Shown here: positions 38,618 to 46,766 of the stretch, piece after piece
Layout of the letters: each line of letters opens with the position of its first letter
Numbering within the stretch: the stretch's first letter is position 1
DNA from: Anaerolineae bacterium
GTDB taxonomy: Bacteria > Chloroflexota > Anaerolineae > Aggregatilineales > Aggregatilineaceae
DNA: 64,000 nt
Reading direction: 5' to 3'
Assembly (NCBI GenBank): GCA_018432315.1
Contig: JAHDLB010000007.1
Coordinates: forward strand, 1-64,000
Translations under genes and position numbers: made by a program
Notes under the pieces: generated by a model
Seen by the model: the letters and a program-made list of their open reading frames with translations, nothing else
The model's database searches: none
What the model was told of the DNA's origin: nothing

Positions 38618-38932
38618 ATGAACATCAAAGGCAGTCTTCCCCTGCTGATCCTGCACGTGCTGTCGACCGGCCCCCGCCACGGCTACGCGATCCTCAAAGA
38701 GATCCGGCAGGGATCCGAGGGCGTGTTGGGCGTCGCCGAAGGGACGCTCTACCCCATCCTGCACGACCTGGAGCAGCGCGGGCTGATCGAAGCGTTCGAA
38801 GAGACGGTTAGCGGGCGGCTGCGGCGCTGCTACCGCCTGACCGAGGCCGGGCGGCGCGAGCTCGACCGCCAGGCCGCCGAGTGGCGGCGCTATTCGCGCG
38901 CCGTCAACCTGCTGTTGGGAGGTGCATCATGA
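38618..38932 (+). CDS. PadR family transcriptional regulator
   Basis: 104 aa winged-helix repressor. Start at 38618, seven bases after GAGG; ATG 38612 is also open. PadR signature LLILHVLSTGPRHGYAILKEI then EGTLYPILHDLEQRGLI and the wing with RRCYRLTEAGRREL; the C-terminal helix (AAEWRRYSRAVNLLL) mediates dimerisation. It overlaps the next gene by ATGA (38929-38932), so it is translated together with that membrane protein, a standard pairing in which PadR controls its partner. Strong promoter and dyads lie directly upstream. Confidence 0.93.
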   Translation: MNIKGSLPLLILHVLSTGPRHGYAILKEIRQGSEGVLGVAEGTLYPILHDLEQRGLIEAFEETVSGRLRRCYRLTEAGRRELDRQAAEWRRYSRAVNLLLGGAS

Positions 38933-39789
38933 CCTCGGACGCGGACCTGAATCGCTGGCTCGACCAGGCGACGCGGGGCGTCCCCCGCCGCTGGGCCACT
39001 TCGATTCGCGCGGAGCTGACCGCCCATTTCGAAGACACCACCGCCGCGCTGCTCCAACAGGACGTGCCCGAGGAAACAGCCCGCCAGCGTGCCCTCGCCG
39101 CGTTGGGCGATCCCCAGGCAGTGGCGCACGGTTTCAACGACGTGCACCGGGGCCGGCGCCATTACCTGATGGCGGCGCTGGCCTGCCTGCTGCTCCTGGT
39201 CGAAAACTTCGATCTGCCCCAGCGGTTCCTGATAGGGGATTGGGCGGACGGCTCGACCCCAAGCCGGCTTTTCTACGCTGCCGATCACGCCTTCACAATC
39301 GCGCTGGGCTTCTACGTCGTGTTCGTGATGGGGCGGCTGCTGGTGTGGCGCTTCGATCACTCTGCCGCCACCACGCCGGTCAACATCGTCCTGGGCGGGC
39401 TTGCGGCGCACGCGACCGGCACCGCGATCCTCGATCTCGCCGTCGATACCGGGTTATCGACTCCCACCCTGCTGAATGCGTCCAATCTCGTCGAGGGCAT
39501 GGGGGCCGCGCTCCAGGGCGGGGGCATCTTGCTGACTGGCGCGGGCCTGATCGCGCTGGGCGCGAGCGTGCTGCTGGCGTTCGACACACCGGGCAAGGGA
39601 ATCGCGGCGCTGGCCATGATCGAGGGCGCGACGACCATGCTATATATCATCATGCTGTACCTGGGCGGGAGCTTCCTGGGGGTTTACGTCCTCATGGTGC
39701 TGAGCAGCGCGATCCTGCTGCCGGCAGTCGGCGTGGTGTTCATGCGGGCGTGGCTCTCCCATCGCCGCCTGCCCGCTCGAACGGCGTGA
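38929..39789 (+). CDS. Membrane protein with N-terminal HAAS/permease-prefix domain
   Basis: 286 aa. The first 75 residues are a soluble helical domain of the type found in partners of PadR regulators (VPRRWATSIRAELTAHFED, EETARQRALAALGDPQAVAHGF). About six membrane helices follow (YLMAALACLLLLVENF, IALGFYVVFVMGRLLVW and others). No transporter or enzyme motif is visible. It overlaps the PadR stop by 4 bp, so translational coupling is expected. A stem-loop terminator follows 31 bp behind the stop. Role unknown; envelope stress or membrane homeostasis is often proposed for such pairs. Confidence 0.8.
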   Translation: MTSDADLNRWLDQATRGVPRRWATSIRAELTAHFEDTTAALLQQDVPEETARQRALAALGDPQAVAHGFNDVHRGRRHYLMAALACLLLLVENFDLPQRFLIGDWADGSTPSRLFYAADHAFTIALGFYVVFVMGRLLVWRFDHSAATTPVNIVLGGLAAHATGTAILDLAVDTGLSTPTLLNASNLVEGMGAALQGGGILLTGAGLIALGASVLLAFDTPGKGIAALAMIEGATTMLYIIMLYLGGSFLGVYVLMVLSSAILLPAVGVVFMRAWLSHRRLPARTA

Positions 39790-39820
39790 CCCGCCCCCGA
39801 CGACAGTCGTCGCTTTCGAC

Positions 39821-39861
39821 CGCCAGAGTGCCCGCGCAGCGCCCAGGGCCTCTGGCGTTTT
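39821..39861 (+). terminator. Intrinsic terminator of the PadR operon
   Basis: Stem CGCCAGAG (39821-39828) plus GCCC (39830-39833) pairs with GGGC (39846-39849) plus CTCTGGCG (39850-39857), one bulged base, followed by TTTTC. Serves the PadR operon and faces the converging lyase gene. Confidence 0.82.
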
Positions 39862-39883
39862 CATTCAGCTCGGCGCGAGCGGC

Positions 39884-41719
39884 CTAATCGTCCGGCACCC
39901 GCATGCACAACCGCACGCGCGCCGCTTGGGCCGGGGCCGGCAGCGCGAAGATCACCCGCGTCACGTCGCGCGGGCCGGTAGCAAGGTCCACCCCCTTGAC
40001 GACCTCGGCCCGCGCCACCACCACCGCCGGATCGTAGGCGATGTCGAGCGCGGCGTCGCCCACGCGCAGCCGCACCGTCTCCGGCCCGATCTCCGCGCTG
40101 CCGAACGATATCAGCACGGACTCGAAGGTGCCCTCGCCCGCGTCGAAGGTCACGTCATCCACCAGCTCGACCCAGCCACCCTTCCCCTGACGGTACAGGG
40201 TCACCATGCGCACCAGGGCGACCAGATCGGCTTCGGGCGGGTAAGCGTCTTTCAGGTCCAGGCACAGCCAGTCTCGCATATCGTTCGCGTGGTGTTCCAA
40301 CAGGTGCGCGGCAGCGGCGGCACCGGGACGCTGGGCGCAGCCGTTCACCACGGGCACCGAATGCCCCAGCGACGTATTGACGAAGGTCTCGTAGCGCCCC
40401 GCGGCGAAGTATTCACGCGTATAGCGCCCGCGCCCGATGTCCGCCACCAGCGAAGTCCGGCGGTGGTGCACGATGATCGTGCCCACGTCGTTCTGATTGT
40501 GCATCTCGCCGTTGTGCCCGCCTTTGGCGGCGAGCACCAGCGCATCCGGATCCGCCGGATCGAACCGGGCGATCATCCACTGCATCTCCGGATACCAGTC
40601 GTGCCGGGCGGGGATCGCGCCCTGGTCGAACGCCGGATCGGGACGCCATACCAGCTCGCGCAGCCGCCACGACAGCTCACCGCCGTGCCGCTGGGGAGGG
40701 GCGGCACGCTGCATGTTCGCCAGCCGCATCAAGTTGTCCACGCCGTAATGCCGCGCCAGGAAGACCAGCAGCGGCACCGGCAGCGCGATGTCCGGGTCAC
40801 AGTCCGAGAAATTGGCGAAGACGTTCGGGCTGAGCATCGTGCGCAGCGGGAACAGCGCCGCCTTGCGCACCACGTCGCCCGCGAAGAAATCGACGCGCCC
40901 GTTGGTCCGCTGGTGGACCAGGTGCCCGGCCAGGACGTAGTTCCCGAAGCCGAATCCCCAGTAGCCGGGACCTTCCGTGCTGCCCCCTTCGGAATCGAAC
41001 GTCTCCAGGTAATCATCCAGCGAGCGCGCGCCGCGCGCGATCACTTCCGCGAGCCGCGCCCGGTCGCGCTCCAGGTAGATCGCCGTCGCGATGATGTTGC
41101 CCGAACACACCGCCGTCCAATTGCAGGTGGTGTTGTCCGGCGTGTGGTGCAGCCACCAGAAATCGTGGCGCGCCAGGAAAGGCGTCAGGATGCGCCGGTC
41201 GACCTCGTGGCGAATGCGCTTCTCCACCAGCGGGGCCATCCGCTCGCCCAGCAGCAGGACCAGTTCCGCGAGCTGCGTGCCGGTGATGGCCGCGAACAGC
41301 CCGATCGTCGGGCGGTCGGCGTCCGGCAGATCGCTATGATGCGCGGGCAGTTCCCAACTGCTCTCCTCGCAGATGGCCCACACCACGTCCAGCAGCGGAT
41401 CGAGAAACCGGCCCCGGTCTTCGAGGCATTCGGCCAGCGCCAGCTCGGCCAGCATGGCCCGGCGGCGGAACCAGGGCGCTTCGTACTCGTGGCGGCTGCC
41501 GCTGCGGAAGAACTCGAGGAACAGGGTGGCGGGCAGCGGCGGGACGGGTTCCCCGGCGGTAGATTCGCCAGCCGCGATGATCGCGCCTGCCCCCTCCGCG
41601 CCAAGCCCGGCTTCGATCGCGGACCACGCATCCCGATCAGTGACCGGCGGGAACGGCGGCGGCGCGCTCTCGTCGCGCAGGATGGTATCGACCTTGACCG
41701 GATCGTATTGGCTCAGCAT
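39884..41719 (-). CDS. Heparinase II/III-like polysaccharide lyase
   Basis: 611 aa, no signal peptide, so it acts in the cytoplasm on imported oligosaccharides. N-terminal alpha/alpha toroid (about 1-380; NTTCNWTAVCSGNIIATAIY, EGPGYWGFGFGNYVLAGH) and C-terminal beta sandwich (from about 390) with GEMHNQNDVGTIIVHHRRT, the heparinase II/III hallmark (usually HxHxD; here H-N-Q-N-D). Candidate catalytic residues are this His, the Tyr in GYWGFG and the Asn/His near DNTTCNW. Cleaves uronic-acid-containing polysaccharide by beta-elimination, giving 4,5-unsaturated uronyl ends, the substrate of the GH88 enzyme just upstream. Last gene of the locus, 13 bp behind GH88. Confidence 0.83.
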   Translation of the reverse strand: MLSQYDPVKVDTILRDESAPPPFPPVTDRDAWSAIEAGLGAEGAGAIIAAGESTAGEPVPPLPATLFLEFFRSGSRHEYEAPWFRRRAMLAELALAECLEDRGRFLDPLLDVVWAICEESSWELPAHHSDLPDADRPTIGLFAAITGTQLAELVLLLGERMAPLVEKRIRHEVDRRILTPFLARHDFWWLHHTPDNTTCNWTAVCSGNIIATAIYLERDRARLAEVIARGARSLDDYLETFDSEGGSTEGPGYWGFGFGNYVLAGHLVHQRTNGRVDFFAGDVVRKAALFPLRTMLSPNVFANFSDCDPDIALPVPLLVFLARHYGVDNLMRLANMQRAAPPQRHGGELSWRLRELVWRPDPAFDQGAIPARHDWYPEMQWMIARFDPADPDALVLAAKGGHNGEMHNQNDVGTIIVHHRRTSLVADIGRGRYTREYFAAGRYETFVNTSLGHSVPVVNGCAQRPGAAAAAHLLEHHANDMRDWLCLDLKDAYPPEADLVALVRMVTLYRQGKGGWVELVDDVTFDAGEGTFESVLISFGSAEIGPETVRLRVGDAALDIAYDPAVVVARAEVVKGVDLATGPRDVTRVIFALPAPAQAARVRLCMRVPDD

Positions 41720-41732
41720 AGGCGGCCCGGCC

Positions 41733-42848
41733 CTACCAGAAAAACGCCGTGCGCCCTTGCGCGCGCAGCAGCGCCTCGATCAGGAAATAGTCGCCGTAGG
41801 GCAGCATGTTGTCGGCGTACCCCTCCGCCACGTGGCTGGCGCCCTGCACCAGCAGCCCCTCGGCGTGGGGATGGTCGAACGTGGTATAGCCGGCAAGCAG
41901 CCCATCCAGCATCGCGCGCGCAGCGGCGCGGTAGCGATCGGCCTGGGCCGCATCATCCACCACGTCCGCCAGCAGGAACAACCCCGCCGCCATGATCGCG
42001 CCCGCCGAACTGTCGCGGTAGTGCGGCGCGTCGTCCGGCAGCCGGTAATCCCAGTACGGCACGCCGTCGTCTGGCAGGCGGGCCAGCGCGTACTCCGCCA
42101 GCCGGACCGCCGTCTCGCGGAAGCGCCCTTCCCCGGTATACCGGTAAGCCAGCGCGAAGCCGTGAATCCCCCACGACTGGCCGCGGCTCCAACACGATTC
42201 GCCGGCGTACCCCTGCACGGTTTCGCCGCGCAAGCGCGCGCCGGTGTCCGGATCGAATACGAACGAGTGGTAGGTCGAGCCATCGGCGCGGACGATCGTC
42301 TCGATCGTGGTCTGCGCGTGCGCGAGGGCGATGTCGCGGTAACAGGATCGGCCCGTTTGCTGCGCGGCCCAGAACAGCAGCCCCAGGTTTTCCATGCAGT
42401 CGATGATGATCCGGCCCTCGTTGTGATCGTTGTCAGACCACGAATTCCAGGCGCGGATGAAGCGGCCCCGGTCGTTATAGCGCGCGGCCAGCGACTCGGC
42501 GGCGCGCAGCGCGCCCCGGCAGGCATCCTCGTCGCCGGTCAGCTTGTAGTCGGCGACCAGCGACAGCGAGTACAAAAACCCCAGGTCGTGATCGTGCGAC
42601 TGCGGGCGATCCAGCCGCTCGATGAAGTACGGGCGCTGCGCGCGCGCCGCCTTCAGAAAAACGGCGTCCTGCGTTTCGGCATAGGCCAGCCACAACTGGC
42701 CGCTCCAAAACCCATCGACCCAGTGGCTGTCGTGACAGCGCTCGTACGTCAGATCGTCCCGCCCAATGGCCGGGCGATCGGTGCCCATCCTGGGGATCGT
42801 GCGCCGGATGACGCCCAGCGCCCGCGTGAGTGCATCCGAATAGGTCAC
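41733..42848 (-). CDS. GH88 unsaturated glucuronyl hydrolase
   Basis: 371 aa, cytoplasmic, alpha6/alpha6 barrel. Removes the 4,5-unsaturated uronic acid left by polysaccharide lyases. Residues fit the family: D88 in HDHDLGFLYS and D150 in IIIDCMENLGLLFWA correspond to the two catalytic aspartates of Bacillus UGL; GFWSGQLWLAY, ESCWSRGQSWGIHG and DNMLPYGDYFLIEALL are also typical. Start is GTG 42848, whose GTGA overlaps the glucuronidase stop, implying translational coupling. The reading frame stays open much further upstream through the glucuronidase gene, but that part is a shadow. Works between the lyase and the glucuronidase in the pathway. Confidence 0.9.
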   Translation of the reverse strand: MTYSDALTRALGVIRRTIPRMGTDRPAIGRDDLTYERCHDSHWVDGFWSGQLWLAYAETQDAVFLKAARAQRPYFIERLDRPQSHDHDLGFLYSLSLVADYKLTGDEDACRGALRAAESLAARYNDRGRFIRAWNSWSDNDHNEGRIIIDCMENLGLLFWAAQQTGRSCYRDIALAHAQTTIETIVRADGSTYHSFVFDPDTGARLRGETVQGYAGESCWSRGQSWGIHGFALAYRYTGEGRFRETAVRLAEYALARLPDDGVPYWDYRLPDDAPHYRDSSAGAIMAAGLFLLADVVDDAAQADRYRAAARAMLDGLLAGYTTFDHPHAEGLLVQGASHVAEGYADNMLPYGDYFLIEALLRAQGRTAFFW

Positions 42849-44650
42849 GATCCATCCTCGCCGCGCCAGAGGGCGCGCACGCGGTGCGCGGCCAGCTTGG
42901 GCCGCCGGTCCCGCGTGAACACGCCTTTGTAGTTGTAGGCTCCCATGCGGTGGACAGCTTGCGAGGTTTTGAAATCGCACATGTTCCAGATGTGCTGGCC
43001 GATGACGAACGGCTTTTCGTCGGTGAGATGGATCTGTTTGGCGAGAAATTCCGCCTGGTATTCTTCGCTGAACATTTCGGGCGGGTGGGCGTGGTGGCCG
43101 GGGATCGTGTCCGTCCCGAACTCGGAGAGCAGGAACGGCTTGGGATACAGCTCGTGAATCAGCTCGATCTCCCGGTCCAGGTACTGCAGCCCCAGGTCGA
43201 TCTGGCCGGACTGCGTATACCAGCCGTGATACCGGTTCAGGCACACCACGTCCACGAATGCGAACGCTTCTTCGAGCGCACCCTCCTGGCTGACCAGCGT
43301 CACCGGGCGGGTGGGATCGAGCGCGCGCACCAGTTCCGTCTGCGCCTTGAAGGCGGCGACCGCTTCGGGGCGGCTGGGGTGTTCGACGACGGTGAGATCG
43401 CGGTAGTAGGCCTGGCGCGCTTCCAGATGGGCTGTGTGCGGCTCGTTGGCGATCGACCACATGATGACGCTCGGATGGTTTTTGTCGCGGTCGATCATCT
43501 CCCGGATCATCTGATCGCAGAGGCGATTGCGCTTTTCGAGCCCCTCCTCGAAGAAGAACAGGCCCACCGCGGGCGTCTCGTCGATCACCAGGAAGCCCAG
43601 GCGATCGGCCATGTCCATCATCTGCTCGGAGTACGGATAGTGCGAGGTGCGGAACGAGTTCGCGCCGATCCAGCGCATCAGCGCGTAATCCTTGACGATC
43701 AGCGCGGGCAGCAGCCCCTTGCCGACGACGGGGAAATCCTCGTGGCGGCCAAACCCCACCAGCTTCACCGGCTCGCCGTTGAGCAGCAGTCGATCGCCCT
43801 CGACCGCGATCGTGCGGATGCCTATCGCCAGCGTGTAACAGTCGACCACTGCCCCATCGCGCAGCAGCTCGACGCGGAGATCGTAAAGGTTCGGCGTGTC
43901 CGGCGACCACAACGCCGCGTCCGGCACGGTCAGGGTGACTTCGGCGGCGCTTTCTTCGAGGGCGACCGTGGTCGAAAGCTCCGCCCCATGCCCGGCGAGC
44001 GCGACACGCGCGGCCAGCGGGTCGCCCGGCGTGCGCGCGATCTGCACCCGCACCACGCCGCTCGCGCCGTCGATCTCGGTGACGGCGGTCAGGTCGGCGA
44101 TCGCGTCGTGCGGCTCGGTGTAGAGCAGCACCGGGCGCTGAATCCCGCAGTAGGGGAAGAAGTCGAAGCTGGTGTCGGGATAGTTGACCGTTGGGAAGGC
44201 GGCCCCCGGCAGCCCTGCCAGGTTCCCCGGCGGCACGCGGTCCCACGCGAGATTGCCATCGACACGCACGACCAGCATGTTGCCCGCCTCTTCGACGCGA
44301 TCGGTGATGTCGAACGCGAACGGCAGGTAGCCGCCTTCGTGTTCGCCGAGGCGCTCGCCATTCAGCCACACCTCGGCGAGGTAGCTCACCGCGTTGAAGC
44401 GCACGAAAATCTTCTGGCCGCGCCAGCCCCATGGCAGATCGAACGTGGTCTGGTACCAGGCCACGCCGACATAGTCGCGCCAGTCCGCGAACTGGTCGTT
44501 CCAACTGGCGGGCACGGCGATGATCTCCGCCGGATCGAAGCCGGCGCCCCACCCCTGACCCAGCCCTTCGTCAGCCGGATCGAAGCGAAAATCCCAAAAG
44601 CCGGATAGATCCGCCCGCTGGCGGCAAGCATTCGATTGGGGATAGAGCAT
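42845..44650 (-). CDS. uidA: Beta-glucuronidase, GH2
   Basis: 601 aa, cytoplasmic. Releases D-glucuronate from beta-glucuronides. GH2 three-domain layout: jelly-roll (SGFWDFRFDP, GVAWYQTTFDLP, VWLNGERLGEHEGGYLPF), Ig-like domain, and TIM barrel with FRTSHYPYSEQMMDMAD. Acid/base E403 in WSIANEPHTAH and nucleophile E510 in LLSEFGTDT. The C-terminal NYKGVFTRDRRPKLAAH contains the N-x-K element that recognises the uronate carboxylate in true glucuronidases, separating it from beta-galactosidases. Start at ATG 44650, 12 bases after AAAGGG; GTG 44662 is possible. Overlaps the GH88 gene; 115 bp behind the permease. Confidence 0.92.
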   Translation of the reverse strand: MLYPQSNACRQRADLSGFWDFRFDPADEGLGQGWGAGFDPAEIIAVPASWNDQFADWRDYVGVAWYQTTFDLPWGWRGQKIFVRFNAVSYLAEVWLNGERLGEHEGGYLPFAFDITDRVEEAGNMLVVRVDGNLAWDRVPPGNLAGLPGAAFPTVNYPDTSFDFFPYCGIQRPVLLYTEPHDAIADLTAVTEIDGASGVVRVQIARTPGDPLAARVALAGHGAELSTTVALEESAAEVTLTVPDAALWSPDTPNLYDLRVELLRDGAVVDCYTLAIGIRTIAVEGDRLLLNGEPVKLVGFGRHEDFPVVGKGLLPALIVKDYALMRWIGANSFRTSHYPYSEQMMDMADRLGFLVIDETPAVGLFFFEEGLEKRNRLCDQMIREMIDRDKNHPSVIMWSIANEPHTAHLEARQAYYRDLTVVEHPSRPEAVAAFKAQTELVRALDPTRPVTLVSQEGALEEAFAFVDVVCLNRYHGWYTQSGQIDLGLQYLDREIELIHELYPKPFLLSEFGTDTIPGHHAHPPEMFSEEYQAEFLAKQIHLTDEKPFVIGQHIWNMCDFKTSQAVHRMGAYNYKGVFTRDRRPKLAAHRVRALWRGEDGS

Positions 44651-44765
44651 AATCGTTAGCACCCTTTTGAGTGACAGGCAGAATAACAGTGAAACAGGTT
44701 AACGGACTCGGCGCGCGGCCCCGTCAAGGCCCGGCGGGCACCATGCCCCTCTGGCCGCGGGCGCA

Positions 44766-45653
44766 TCAGCCTTTGATCCCCGTGGTACCGATCCCCTCGA
44801 CGAAGAAGCGTTGGAAGGCCAGGAACAGCACGACAACCGGGACCAGGGACACCAGCGATGCCGCCATGATCAGCGCGTAGTCGGTCGAATATTGCTGGAT
44901 GAACATGCGCAGCCCAAGCTGGATCGTCTTGAGCGACTCCGAATGCAGGTAGATCAGCGGCCCCATGAAATCGTTCCAGACGAAGACCGCGGAGAAAATG
45001 GTCAGGGTCGCCAGCGCGGGCTTCGACAGCGGCAGCATGATCCGGAAGTAGATGCCGTATTCGCTCAGGCCGTCGATGCGCGCCGCGTCCAGAATCTCGT
45101 TGGGCACGCTGATGAAGAACTGGCGCAGCAAGAAGACGCCAAAAGCTGTGAACGCCTGCAACAAGATAAGCGACATGTGCTTATCGACGAGGTCCAGCTC
45201 GCGCATCAGGATGAACTGCGGGATCATGTAGACCTGCCACGGAATGGCGATGCTCCCCAGGTAGGCCAGGAAGAGCAGATCCCGCCCCCTGAAGTCCAGC
45301 TTGGCAAAGGCATAGGCGGCGAAGCTGCTGGTCGCCACCTGCAGGAAGGTGATGATCACCGTCAGCTTGAGCGAATTCATGACGAATGTCATGAACGGAA
45401 TCCGGGTCCAGATCGTCCGGTAGTTTTCCCACTGAGGATCCTGGGGAATCCACTCGATCGGGAAGCGGAAAACGTCCTTGTCCAGCTTGAGCGAAGCGGA
45501 GGCCATCCAGATGAAGGGCAGCAGCATGAGCGCCGCCAGCGCGATCAACAACACATAGGTGAGCACCTTGGTGATCGTCCCGCGCCGAAACCCGGATGAC
45601 GCGGCGCGGGTCGCGCTTTTGCTGAGGCTGGTCTGTGTCAGTTGGGTGTCCAT
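44766..45653 (-). CDS. Sugar ABC transporter permease, MalG type (uronide locus)
   Basis: 295 aa, six helices. EAA loop EILDAARIDGLSEYGIYFRIMLPLSKP; ends EGIGTTGIKG as MalG-like proteins do. Start at 45653 is supported by GAGGAGGCGCCGCAG; ATG 45692 is in frame but lies inside the preceding gene. Overlaps nothing now; the preceding permease stops at 45668, leaving 14 bp. Forms the pore with that subunit, importing the substrate captured by the binding protein at 46767. Confidence 0.9.
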   Translation of the reverse strand: MDTQLTQTSLSKSATRAASSGFRRGTITKVLTYVLLIALAALMLLPFIWMASASLKLDKDVFRFPIEWIPQDPQWENYRTIWTRIPFMTFVMNSLKLTVIITFLQVATSSFAAYAFAKLDFRGRDLLFLAYLGSIAIPWQVYMIPQFILMRELDLVDKHMSLILLQAFTAFGVFLLRQFFISVPNEILDAARIDGLSEYGIYFRIMLPLSKPALATLTIFSAVFVWNDFMGPLIYLHSESLKTIQLGLRMFIQQYSTDYALIMAASLVSLVPVVVLFLAFQRFFVEGIGTTGIKG

Positions 45654-45667
45654 CTGCGGCGCCTCCT

Positions 45668-46597
45668 CTATACCTGCGAATACTCGACCCACCGTTTTTC
45701 CATGTAGAACTGGATGACGGTGATGATCATGACCAGGGCAAACAACACCATCGCGATGGAGCTTGAGTACCCAAACTTGAACTGTCTGAACGCGGTGTTA
45801 TACGTGTGCAAAACCAGGACGTTCGTTGCGCGGCCCGGCCCGCCGTTCGTCATGACGAGGATCAGGTCGAACACCTTGAAGGACGAGATGGTGAGCATGA
45901 TGCTGATGAAGAACGTCGCGGGGGTCAGCAGCGGCACGGTGATGTGCCGGAACTTTTGCCAGGCATTGGCCCCCTCGATCGACGCCGATTCGTACAGAAT
46001 CTGCGGGATGCCTTGCAGCGCGGCCAGGTAGATCACCATGTAATAGCCCATCCCCCGCCAGACACTCGCCATGACGACGGTCGGCATCGCCCAATCTACT
46101 GACGCGGACCAGCGCGGCGGGTTGTCCACGCCCAGCGTCCTGAGCAATTCGTTGACCGGCCCCGCCGACGGGAAGAACAGCATGTTCCAGACGACGGCGA
46201 CCGCCACCAGCGAGGCTACGTACGGGAAGAAGTAGACGGTGCGAAAGAAGTTTCTGCCGCGTATGGGCTGGTTGAGCAGCACCGCCAGCCCCAACGAGCA
46301 GGCCATCGTCAGGGGCACGGTGCCGCCGACGTACCAGAGCGTGTTTTTCAGCGCGATATTGAAGGTATCGTCGTCCCGCAGCGCCTTAAAGTTGTCCAGC
46401 CCCGCCCAACTGATTTCGTTGGCCCCATCCCAGTGCATGAAAGAAAGCCCGAGTGAAAAGGCTATGGGGACCAGCGTGAAGATCGCGAAGCCGAGTAGAT
46501 TGGGGAGGATGAAGGAGTAGGCAACGAGGTTTTTGCTAAGCTGTCTTCTCCTTTTGCTGGGGCTGGCTGCCTTAAGGGTCAGTTTCATGGTTCCCAT
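45668..46597 (-). CDS. Sugar ABC transporter permease, MalF type (uronide locus)
   Basis: 309 aa, six helices following KRRRQLSKNLVAYSFILPN. EAA loop QILYESASIEGANAWQKFRHITVPLLTP; ends EKRWVEYSQV. Start at ATG 46597, ten bases after AAGGAAG; ATG 46588 is also possible. The 169-bp gap to the binding-protein gene is filled by a strong stem-loop (46703-46739), so its expression may be lower than that of the binding protein. Pairs with the MalG-type permease downstream. Confidence 0.9.
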   Translation of the reverse strand: MGTMKLTLKAASPSKRRRQLSKNLVAYSFILPNLLGFAIFTLVPIAFSLGLSFMHWDGANEISWAGLDNFKALRDDDTFNIALKNTLWYVGGTVPLTMACSLGLAVLLNQPIRGRNFFRTVYFFPYVASLVAVAVVWNMLFFPSAGPVNELLRTLGVDNPPRWSASVDWAMPTVVMASVWRGMGYYMVIYLAALQGIPQILYESASIEGANAWQKFRHITVPLLTPATFFISIMLTISSFKVFDLILVMTNGGPGRATNVLVLHTYNTAFRQFKFGYSSSIAMVLFALVMIITVIQFYMEKRWVEYSQV

Positions 46598-46702
46598 AAC
46601 TAAAGGACTTCCTTTTTTCCTATCGTCCTGAACGTCGCCGCTCATGTACGGCATCAAAGAAACGGCAATCTTATCTTTTCGTGGCAGACCGCAGAAGGTT
46701 TT

Positions 46703-46739
46703 TGCAGGGATGCCCCCATTCACGAGGGCATCCCCTGCA
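46703..46739 (-). other. Stem-loop between binding-protein and permease genes
   Basis: TGCAGGGATGCCC (46703-46715) pairs with 46726-46739 (one bulge) around a 10-base loop. Read on the minus strand it is followed by AAAAACC, not by T, so it is not an intrinsic terminator for this operon. It is placed where stem-loops protect the upstream binding-protein mRNA end in malEFG-type operons. Confidence 0.65.
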
Positions 46740-46766
46740 GCATGATCGCCAGGGATGTGCTGGAGG

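Noticed and set aside
41733-44552. A continuous 939-codon minus-strand frame spanning the GH88 and glucuronidase genes
   Set aside because: Only the part after GTG 42848 encodes a recognisable protein (GH88). The upstream part is an arginine/glycine-rich shadow of the glucuronidase gene in another frame.
46703-46739. Stem-loop as operon terminator
   Set aside because: On the transcribed strand the stem is followed by A residues, not T, and the permease genes behind it belong to the same pathway.
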